Below are positions 8,108 through 14,538 of a stretch of DNA of 15,362 bases, one piece after another. The translations under genes were made by a program, and so were the position numbers. Source of the DNA: Gemmatimonadota bacterium (GTDB lineage Bacteria > Gemmatimonadota > Gemmatimonadetes > Gemmatimonadales > Gemmatimonadaceae); the NCBI GenBank assembly GCA_003222065.1, contig QHUV01000060.1, forward strand, positions 1 through 15,362, in the 5' to 3' direction. The stretch's first letter is position 1. Each line of letters begins with the position of its first letter. The notes beneath the pieces were generated by a model. The model was not told where the DNA came from and did no database searches. It saw nothing but the letters and a program-made list of their open reading frames with translations.

Positions 8108-9156
8108 CTCGTCGACGGCACGTAAATGCGTCCGGCGACGATCTCACCGCGGAGAGCCTCGAGTCGCGAACGCACGCTGTCCGGGATGAGGCCACGGTTC
8201 TGAGCATCGTACACGTAACCGACGCCATGCTCCGCCAGCCCGAGCTGATAGATACCGCCCCTGAACCGATGCTCCTTCACCAGCTTGATGACGTCGAACA
8301 CCGCTTCGTCGACACCCTTGACCATTGACGTCAGCACGTGGCCCGGCGCTTCCGCGTATTGATCCGCGTCCACTCCGATGGCGAGGTGTCCCGTCTGGCG
8401 CGCTGCCTCGAACACACCCAGGCCGGTCGACCCTGATGCGTGATAGATGATGTCGGCGCCTTGACCATATTGGCTGAGCGCGAGCTCCTTGCCCTTGCCC
8501 GGGTTTCGAAATGCCTCCGGCGTGACACCCGCGTAGCCAACAAGCACCGTGCACTGCGGACACACCTCCTTCACGCCAGCGCGGTAGCCCGCCTCGAACT
8601 TCACGATCAACGGTGAGTCCATCCCGCCAACAAAGCCGAGCTTCTTCGTCTTGCTCTCGAGCGCGGCGAGAGCACCGACGAGAAACGACCCTTGCTCTTC
8701 CCGGAACTTGAGCGCCGCCACGTTAGGCGGCGGCGCGATCGGATTGCCGGCGGGATCGGTGGCCACCGCGAAGTCGATCCCGGCGAAGTTCGTTCGCGGA
8801 TAGTCCTTCGCCAGCTGCGTCAGGTCGTCCGTGAAGATGAATCCGACGCCAATCACGAGGTCCATGCCTTCGGCCGCAAGGAGCCGAAGGCCTGACTCTC
8901 GATCTGAGCCATCGCCCGGCTCGATGAAGCGAACGCGCGCACCGAGCTCCCGCTCGGCGCGCGTGCCCCCAACGTACGCGCCGTCGTTGAACGACTTGTC
9001 GCCGCGTCCGCCGAGATCGAACACGATGCCGACGTTGACGTCGGATGGCGACCGAGCGGCACTCGCGCCGGTCGGGCGCACGAACAGAAACACGACGTGA
9101 ACGACAACCAGTACGGCGAGCAACACCAGCAATTTCCGGCTCTTCGATAGCGCCAC
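8104..9156 (-). CDS. BMP-family substrate-binding protein of the ABC importer (PnrA/BmpA-like)
   Basis: 350 residues. Residues 9-27 form a strong hydrophobic segment after K5/R7/K8, acting as a signal peptide (possible cleavage near ASA, 31-33) or an uncleaved anchor. There is no lipobox cysteine, unlike the lipoproteins of this family in Gram-positives and spirochaetes. BMP signatures follow: GIVFDLGGRGDKSFNDGA (43-60), the GVGFIFTD strand (103-110), GFVGGMDSP (174-182), DIIYHASGSTG (235-245) and IGVDADQ (260-266). Relatives bind purine nucleosides, e.g. PnrA/TmpC. It opens the operon. The GTG start has no Shine-Dalgarno and lies inside sequence that encodes NadB on the other strand, so the true or original start may differ (see findings). 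Function as a nucleoside-type binding protein is likely; the ligand is inferred. Confidence 0.88.
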   Translation of the reverse strand: MALSKSRKLLVLLAVLVVVHVVFLFVRPTGASAARSPSDVNVGIVFDLGGRGDKSFNDGAYVGGTRAERELGARVRFIEPGDGSDRESGLRLLAAEGMDLVIGVGFIFTDDLTQLAKDYPRTNFAGIDFAVATDPAGNPIAPPPNVAALKFREEQGSFLVGALAALESKTKKLGFVGGMDSPLIVKFEAGYRAGVKEVCPQCTVLVGYAGVTPEAFRNPGKGKELALSQYGQGADIIYHASGSTGLGVFEAARQTGHLAIGVDADQYAEAPGHVLTSMVKGVDEAVFDVIKLVKEHRFRGGIYQLGLAEHGVGYVYDAQNRGLIPDSVRSRLEALRGEIVAGRIYVPSTR

Positions 9157-10534
9157 CGCGTACGCGCAAGGAGGAATCGCCGCCGCGCTCGGAGCAGGTG
9201 ACTCACCTGAGCTCCACCGGCGCGATACACTCGCCGCCGGTGCGGCATTGTGTGACGCCGCGGCGGTTCAGGTGCTCGTCGAAGAAGGCCCGGCGCGAGT
9301 GCGCGAGCTTCAAACCGCCGGTGCCGCGTTCGACCTCGATCCGACGGGCGATCTCAAGCTCGGACGCGAGGCAGCGCATTCGAAGAATCGTATCGTCCAC
9401 GCGCACGGCGATCAAACGGGCGCCGAGGTCGCGCGCACGCTCATCGATCGCGTCCACGAGAGCGAGCGCGTCGGCGTGATCGAGAAGGCCCGCGTGCTCG
9501 ACCTCATCGTCCGACGTGACGAATGCGTCGGCGTGCGCGCCAGCATCGCTGGCCGCGCCGCCGAGATCATCGCGGACGTGACTGTCCTGGCGACCGGTGG
9601 TTGCGGCCAGGTTTTTCGTTACACGACCAATCCCGTCGTCGCGACCGGCGACGGTTTCGCAATTGCTCATCGCGCCGGCGCCCGACTCGCCGATATGGAG
9701 TTCGTGCAGTTTCATCCGACCGCGCTGGATACGCCGGAGAATCCGCTGCAGCTGATCTCCGAAGCCGTCCGCGGCGAAGGAGCCATTCTCGTGAACGCCG
9801 CCCGCGAGCGCTTCATGGTGAAGCGTCACCAGCTCGCCGAGCTGGCGCCGCGCGACGTCGTCGCCCGTGCCATCTTTCGCGAGCAGCGGCAGGGGAGCGT
9901 CCACCTCGACGCGCGCAAGCTGGGCGAGAATTTCACGAAGCGCTTTCCCGGCATCTTTTCCATCTGCATGGCACGCGGCATCGACCCGCGCCGCGATCTC
10001 ATACCTGTCACACCCGCGGCGCACTACATGATGGGCGGTGTCGTGACCGACCTCTGCGGCCGCTCGACGCTCAAGCGGCTGTACGCGGTCGGCGAGGTCG
10101 CGCGCACGGGCGTCCACGGCGCCAATCGCCTCGCGTCAAACTCACTGCTCGAAGGTCTTGTCTTCGCGGAGCGCACGGCGCGCGACTTATCGACGATCGA
10201 ACCGATGCGGTCCGAGCCGCCCGCGGGGAAATGGCATGTTTCGGCGCTTGCCGATCGAGGAGCGGCCCACGTGAGCGCCGATGCAGTTCGCGCGCTGATG
10301 TGGGAGCACGCGGGCATAGCCCGCACTGCCAGTGGCCTGCGGTCGGCGCTCTCCTCCCTTGCCAACATCGAAGAGCGTCTTCCGACTGGTGCGACGGAAG
10401 AGCAGAACCTCGTCGAGACCGCGCGCCTCATCATCGAAGCCGCACTGCTGCGGAAAGAATCGCGAGGCGGCCACTACCGTTCCGACTTTCCCAAGCCGGA
10501 GCCCTCCTGGCAGGATCGGCATATCGAGCAATGA
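9140..10534 (+). pseudogene. nadB: L-aspartate oxidase NadB, truncated at the 5' end
   Basis: From about 9143 this frame encodes clear NadB sequence: AQGGIAAAL (9164-9190), DSPELH and DTLAAGAALCD just after, the FHPTAL region near 9712-9729, HYMMGGV (10022-10042) and the FAD/active-site block GEVARTGVHGANR (from 10091). The normal C-terminus KESRGGHYRSDFP is present. NadB oxidises aspartate to iminoaspartate for NadA. Missing are roughly the first 40-50 residues, including the GxGxxG FAD-binding motif. The frame is closed by a TGA at 9098-9100, and no ATG, GTG or TTG occurs before a TTG at 9248, which would cut off still more. The space where the N-terminus should lie is occupied by the oppositely oriented BMP gene. 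I therefore call it a broken copy or an assembly join. If translated from 9248 it would give 428 residues (family about 510-540), probably inactive. Confidence 0.72.
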
Positions 10535-10640
10535 GCTCGCTGGGCTTCAGTGATTCGAGTTCTCACGGAGTGGCGCGCCCGCGTTTTGCAGCACTGATAC
10601 GTTTTCCTCCGAACCGACCTGACGAATTACATTGACGGGC

Positions 10641-11675
10641 ATGGCCACCGCTTCCGCTTTCCATAGTCGGGACGAGCTCGTTGCCGAACTTCAAGCGGAT
10701 ATCAAGCAACTTGCTCGAAAGCGCAACGCGGTCATTCTCGCGCATAACTACGAGCGTCCCGAAGTCCAGGACGTAGCCGATTTTGTCGGCGATTCGCTGG
10801 GCCTGTCGCGCGAGGCCGCGAAGACCAGCGCCGCGGTCATCGTGTTCTGCGGCGTGCACTTCATGGCCGAGACCGCGGCCATTCTGTCGCCGACGAAGAC
10901 CGTTTTACTTCCCGATCTCGCCGCCGGGTGCTCTCTTGCCTCGACCATCGATGCGAAGCAGCTCATCGCCTGGAAAGCCGAGCACCCCGGTGCCGTCGTC
11001 GTCTCCTACGTCAATACGACCGCCGAAGTCAAAGCCGAGAGCGACTACTGCTGTACTTCCGGCAACGCCGTGGAAGTCGTCAATTCAATCGCTGCAGACA
11101 AGCAGATCCTTTTCCTTCCCGACATGTTCCTTGGCGCGCACGTTCGTCGGATGACGAAGCGTGAGAACATTCTTGTGTGGATGGGTGAGTGCCACGTGCA
11201 CGCCGGTATCGACCCGGAGAACATTCGGCTGCAACGTCAGCTTCATCCCAATGCCGAGTTTCTCATTCACCCCGAGTGCGGCTGTTCAACGAGCGTTCTC
11301 GAGGCCATGTCAGCCGGCGACATCGACGCGGATGGCGTGCAAATCCTCTCCACGGAAGGAATGATCAAGCGGCCGGCGCTCTCCGACGCGGACGAGTTCA
11401 TCGTTGCGACGGAGGTCGGCATACTCCATCGCTTGCGTCGGGAGAATCCGAGCAAGCGATTCCACGCCGCGAATGACCGGGCTTCGTGCGCCTACATGAA
11501 GGTGACCACGCTTCCAAAGGTGCGCACCGCGCTCGAACGGCTGCAGCATCACATTACCGTGCCTTCTGCCACCGCTGATCGCGCGCGCCGCGCCATCGAG
11601 CGGATGGTGGCCATTGGCGGGAACGCCAAACAACCACTCTCGCCAATTCCCGACGGCGTCGATCCGGGCGAGTAG
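10641..11675 (+). CDS. nadA: Quinolinate synthase NadA
   Basis: 344 residues from the ATG at 10641. It condenses iminoaspartate with dihydroxyacetone phosphate to quinolinate in the cytoplasm using an oxygen-sensitive [4Fe-4S] cluster. The three cluster ligands of the family are recognisable: C97 in PDLAAGC, C213 in HPECGC and C283 in SCAYMK. Their spacing from the substrate-binding H35-N36-Y37 (LAHNY) agrees with the Thermotoga enzyme. Other conserved parts are VNTTAEVKAESD (124-135), CCTSGNA (137-143), LPDMFLG (159-165) and WMGECHVH (180-187). An in-frame TTG at 10632 would add three residues; the ATG is preferred, although neither has a good Shine-Dalgarno. It follows nadB after about 106 bases without an obvious promoter and precedes nadC by 50 bases. 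It looks intact and functional. Confidence 0.96.
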   Translation: MATASAFHSRDELVAELQADIKQLARKRNAVILAHNYERPEVQDVADFVGDSLGLSREAAKTSAAVIVFCGVHFMAETAAILSPTKTVLLPDLAAGCSLASTIDAKQLIAWKAEHPGAVVVSYVNTTAEVKAESDYCCTSGNAVEVVNSIAADKQILFLPDMFLGAHVRRMTKRENILVWMGECHVHAGIDPENIRLQRQLHPNAEFLIHPECGCSTSVLEAMSAGDIDADGVQILSTEGMIKRPALSDADEFIVATEVGILHRLRRENPSKRFHAANDRASCAYMKVTTLPKVRTALERLQHHITVPSATADRARRAIERMVAIGGNAKQPLSPIPDGVDPGE

Positions 11676-11725
11676 CGACTGGCCGACTCGCCCGAGAACG
11701 AATCGCCATCACGAACGAGGGAGCT

Positions 11726-12667
11726 ATGGAGAATCCCACGCCCATGTCCGAGTCGCAGCCGCAGCGTCGATCCATTCGTACGGTCACCCCGCTCAGCGTT
11801 CCGGCGATCGACGGCGCCGGTACGCTCAGGCTCCCTCTCAAGCAGCAAGCGCTCGATGCCCTGGTGCGTGGTGCCCTCGACGAGGACGGCGCATTCGACG
11901 ACCTAACGACAATTGCGACGGTGGTCTCGGAGCGGCGCGCGCGTGCGTCGCTCGTTGCCCGTGAGAACGGCATCGTCTGTGGCGTTGCGTTGGCGCTCAA
12001 TGCATTTCGTCTACTGGATCCCAAGGTCGCCATTCGCATCGACGCCGAAGACGGAATGCGCGTGTCGCCCGGGTCGTCGATCCTCTTCGTCAACGGCAAT
12101 GCACGTGCGCTACTCTCCGCCGAACGCGTGGCGCTCAACTTTCTCCAACGTCTGTCGGGGATTGCGTCGCTCACCGCGCAGTTCGTCGCCGCGATCGAAG
12201 GCACGGGCGCCAAGATCCTCGATACGCGCAAGACGACGCCTGGCTGGCGACAGCTGGAGAAGTACGCGGTCCGTGCGGGTGGCGGAAGCAACCACCGCAT
12301 GGACCTCTCGTCCGCGGTGCTGATCAAGGACAATCATCTCGCCGCGCTCGACGGTGACATTGCCGTGGCCGTGCACCGTGCCCGCGAGCTCGCCCCCGGC
12401 GTGAAGGTCGAAGTGGAGTGTGACACGATCGAGCAGGTGGATCGCGCGCTGGCCGCGGGCGCGGACATCATCATGCTCGATAACATGTCGCTCGACGAGA
12501 TGAGGCGCGCCGTCCACCACGTGCGCAAGCGCGCCATTCTCGAAGCCTCGGGCGGTGTGAGCCTAACGACCGTACGTGGGATCGCCGAGACCGGCGTGGA
12601 TTGGATCTCCGTGGGCGCGCTCACGCACTCGGCGCCGTCGATGGATCTGGCGGTGGATTTCGACTGA
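11726..12667 (+). CDS. nadC: Nicotinate-nucleotide pyrophosphorylase (carboxylating) NadC
   Basis: 313 residues. It converts quinolinate and PRPP to nicotinate mononucleotide and CO2, the step after NadA. Family motifs in order: DLTT (59-62), TRKTTPG (167-173), EKYAVRAGGGSNHRMDL (178-194), KDNH (201-204), EVECDT (229-234), LDNM (251-254), EASGGV (273-278) and VDWISVGALTHS (291-302). The first 35 or so residues are polar and lie before the usual beginning of the family, so the protein is somewhat extended. The ATG at 11726 is supported by GAGGGAG a few bases upstream; a second ATG at 11744 is possible. It is the last gene of the nadBAC cluster and ends just before a perfect inverted repeat. 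All catalytic residues that I can place are present. Confidence 0.95.
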   Translation: MENPTPMSESQPQRRSIRTVTPLSVPAIDGAGTLRLPLKQQALDALVRGALDEDGAFDDLTTIATVVSERRARASLVARENGIVCGVALALNAFRLLDPKVAIRIDAEDGMRVSPGSSILFVNGNARALLSAERVALNFLQRLSGIASLTAQFVAAIEGTGAKILDTRKTTPGWRQLEKYAVRAGGGSNHRMDLSSAVLIKDNHLAALDGDIAVAVHRARELAPGVKVEVECDTIEQVDRALAAGADIIMLDNMSLDEMRRAVHHVRKRAILEASGGVSLTTVRGIAETGVDWISVGALTHSAPSMDLAVDFD

Positions 12668-12672
12668 GTGAT

Positions 12673-12705
12673 CGGTAGTCGGTGATCACCGATCACCGAC
12701 TACCG
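12673..12705. terminator. Perfect inverted repeat between convergent nadC and Clp-N genes
   Basis: The arm CGGTAGTCGGTGATC (12673-12687) and its exact reverse complement (12691-12705) are separated by three bases. It begins 6 bases after the nadC stop and ends 3 bases before the Clp-N stop on the other strand. It would fold to a stable hairpin in both transcripts and so could protect or terminate both 3' ends. No T-run follows, so a rho-independent mechanism is uncertain. It shares GGTwGTCGGTGATC with the junction at 971-984, suggesting a dispersed repeat unit. Confidence 0.7.
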
Positions 12706-12707
12706 CG

Positions 12708-13085
12708 TTAGGCGAGCCGCGCCAGCTCCGCCCTCGCCTTATCGACCGTAACGCCAAAATCGAGTAAAACCTGCGCGGCGATACCACGCTCCTCACGCAC
12801 GAGCGCGAGGAGCAGGTGCTGCGTGTCCACTGTGGTCGCTTTCGACACGCGCGCCTCGGCCATCGCGAGCTCGAGCACCTCGTGCATTCTCGCTCGATCG
12901 ACCCCCAGTACGTCGAGCACGACACCAGCCAACGATGGCATGGTCCTGCCATCGCGCGTGGAATCGTCGAGGAGCGCAATGAGCATGTGCTCGGTGCCAA
13001 CGTGCGCATGTTGCAACCGAGCTGCTTCCTGGCGCGCCTCGCTGAGTACCGTGCGCAAGCGATCGGAGAACTCGAGAGCGTCCAA
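12708..13085 (-). CDS. Stand-alone Clp N-terminal (Clp R) domain protein
   Basis: 125 residues, start codon TTG. The whole protein corresponds to the double-repeat N-terminal domain of ClpC/ClpA ATPases. Repeat 1 is FSDRLRTVLSEARQEAARL with HVGTEHMLIALL (about 6-39). Repeat 2 is VLELAMAEA with VDTQHLLLALVREERG (about 70-101). There is no AAA+ ATPase module and the frame closes normally with a stop, so it is a short protein rather than a fragment at a contig edge. In Clp ATPases this domain binds substrates and adaptors. A free copy could act as an adaptor or competitor, but its function is not established. The TTG is chosen because homology starts at residue 5 and an in-frame stop lies just upstream; no Shine-Dalgarno is seen. 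It is transcribed divergently from cydA, with 112 bases between the starts. Confidence 0.82.
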   Translation of the reverse strand: MDALEFSDRLRTVLSEARQEAARLQHAHVGTEHMLIALLDDSTRDGRTMPSLAGVVLDVLGVDRARMHEVLELAMAEARVSKATTVDTQHLLLALVREERGIAAQVLLDFGVTVDKARAELARLA

Positions 13086-13197
13086 GCAGGGAGAGTTAAG
13101 GTTTCGTCAAACAGGCTATGACCTGAGGCAAGCAGCCACAAGTCGCATTCTTCGGTTACCATTTCGGTGCGACCTAATAGCACCGGCCATTCCGCGA
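13086..13197. promoter_or_regulatory. Divergent promoter region between Clp-N and cydA
   Basis: These 112 bases separate the divergent starts of the Clp-N gene (minus) and cydAB (plus), so both promoters must lie here or overlap the gene starts. The stretch is less GC-rich than its surroundings in parts (around 13095-13125 and 13150-13182). I cannot point to convincing -35/-10 boxes or an operator for either gene, so the call rests on gene arrangement alone. Confidence 0.4.
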
Positions 13198-14538
13198 ATG
13201 TCCAATCTGTTGGCTGCACGCTCCCAGATGGCGGTCTCACTCGCCTTCCATATCATCTTCGCGGAAGTCGGGATCGCGATGCCGCTGATGATGACGATCG
13301 CCGAATGGCGCTGGCTGCGCACCTCGGACGGCGTCTATCTGGAGTTGGCGAAGCGATGGGCCAAGGGAACCGGGATCCTCTTCGCAGTCGGAGCCGTGTC
13401 GGGCACCGTACTCTCGTTCGAGCTCGGACTCCTGTGGCCAACCTTCATGCGCCACGCCGGTGCAATCATCGGAATGCCCTTCTCGCTCGAGGGCTTCGCG
13501 TTTTTCACAGAGGCGATTTTCCTCGGCGTGTACCTGTATGGGTGGGATCGAATCTCGCCGCGCGCCCATCTGACGGCCGGCGCGCTCGTCGCGGTGAGCG
13601 GCGCGCTATCGGGAATCTTCGTCGTCATCGCGAATGCGTGGATGAACGCGCCAGCTGGGTTCCGCGTCGTCGACGGCCAGCCTGTAGATGTCGATCCCCT
13701 TGCGGCGATGGCGAACCCCGCGGCGTTATCGCAAACGATTCACATGACGATCGCGGCATATGCGGCGACCGGTCTTGCCGTGGCGGGCATCCACGCACAT
13801 GTGCTTCGCCGCCGTAGCGGCGCGGCGCTGAGCGAGGCGATGGCGCGGTTCCATCGTGCCGCGCTCACCGTTTCCCTCTTGCTAGGCATCCCGGCCGCAA
13901 TCCTCCAACCGATCTCGGGAGACCTGAGTGCTCGCTTCGTAGGTCGCTGGCAGCCGGTGAAGCTGGCGTCGATGGAGGGGCAATTCGAGTCGGTTGCCGG
14001 TGCGCCATTACGCATTGGCGGCTGGCCTAACGTGCGCAGCGAGCAAACGCGATTCGCGCTCGAGATTCCTCGAGCATTGTCGTTGCTCGCTTTCCACGAT
14101 CCGAACGCCGTGGTGCGAGGACTGAAAGAGTTTCCTCGAGATGAGTGGCCACCGGTGCCCGTTGTGCACGTGGCCTTTCAAGTCATGGTGGCGCTCGGTT
14201 CGACGATGGCGCTCGTGGCGATATGGGCGGCCGGGGTCGCATTGCGGCGCAAGCGGCTGCACTACGAAGCGACAGACCGCCGCCTGCTCCTCGGCCTCAC
14301 GATAATCGCGCCGTTCGGGTTTCTCGCCACGGAAGCCGGATGGTTCGTGACTGAAGTCGGTCGACAGCCGTGGATCGTGTTCGGCGTATTGAAGACGCGC
14401 GACGCGGTGACGCCAATGCCGGGGCTCATCGTACCATTCCTCGCGGTAACATGCCTCTACTGCTCCCTTGGTATCGTCGTAGTATGGCTGTTGTGGCGCC
14501 AGATCGTTCGAACGTCAGGAATGGAGCGCTCACGGTGA
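13198..14538 (+). CDS. cydA: Cytochrome bd-type quinol oxidase subunit I (CydA-like)
   Basis: 446 residues, multi-helix inner-membrane protein. With subunit II it oxidises quinol and reduces oxygen to water. Key residues recognisable by comparison with the E. coli enzyme: H18 (b595-type haem ligand, LAFHIIF), the acidic pair E98 (SLEGF) and E105 (FFTEAIF), H182 (TIHMTIAAY) and M330 (FQVMV) as b558 ligands, K255 and E260 in KLASME of the quinol loop, and GRQPW (388-392). The quinol loop region is short, so it belongs to the short Q-loop type that includes cyanide-insensitive oxidases. I chose the ATG at 13198, which gives the normal family N-terminus; the frame is open 375 bases further upstream but runs antisense to the Clp-N gene. 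No strong Shine-Dalgarno is seen. It overlaps cydB by four bases. Confidence 0.93.
   Translation: MSNLLAARSQMAVSLAFHIIFAEVGIAMPLMMTIAEWRWLRTSDGVYLELAKRWAKGTGILFAVGAVSGTVLSFELGLLWPTFMRHAGAIIGMPFSLEGFAFFTEAIFLGVYLYGWDRISPRAHLTAGALVAVSGALSGIFVVIANAWMNAPAGFRVVDGQPVDVDPLAAMANPAALSQTIHMTIAAYAATGLAVAGIHAHVLRRRSGAALSEAMARFHRAALTVSLLLGIPAAILQPISGDLSARFVGRWQPVKLASMEGQFESVAGAPLRIGGWPNVRSEQTRFALEIPRALSLLAFHDPNAVVRGLKEFPRDEWPPVPVVHVAFQVMVALGSTMALVAIWAAGVALRRKRLHYEATDRRLLLGLTIIAPFGFLATEAGWFVTEVGRQPWIVFGVLKTRDAVTPMPGLIVPFLAVTCLYCSLGIVVVWLLWRQIVRTSGMERSR

Noticed and set aside
9168..9175. AAGGAGGA, which looks like a perfect ribosome binding site on the plus strand
   Set aside because: In frame it encodes the conserved Gln-Gly-Gly of the NadB AQGGI motif, and no start codon follows at a useful distance in the nadB frame.
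9203..10117. A 304-codon open frame on the minus strand
   Set aside because: It is fully antisense to clear NadB coding sequence, shows no recognisable domain, and is of the kind expected by chance opposite a GC-rich gene.
12934..12955. Hairpin CGATGGCA/TGCCATCG
   Set aside because: It lies wholly inside the Clp-N coding sequence with no T-run and no boundary role, so it is probably chance.
12823..13197. Extension of cydA upstream to 12823
   Set aside because: It would run antisense through the Clp-N gene and add 125 residues not found in the family; the ATG at 13198 gives the standard N-terminus.
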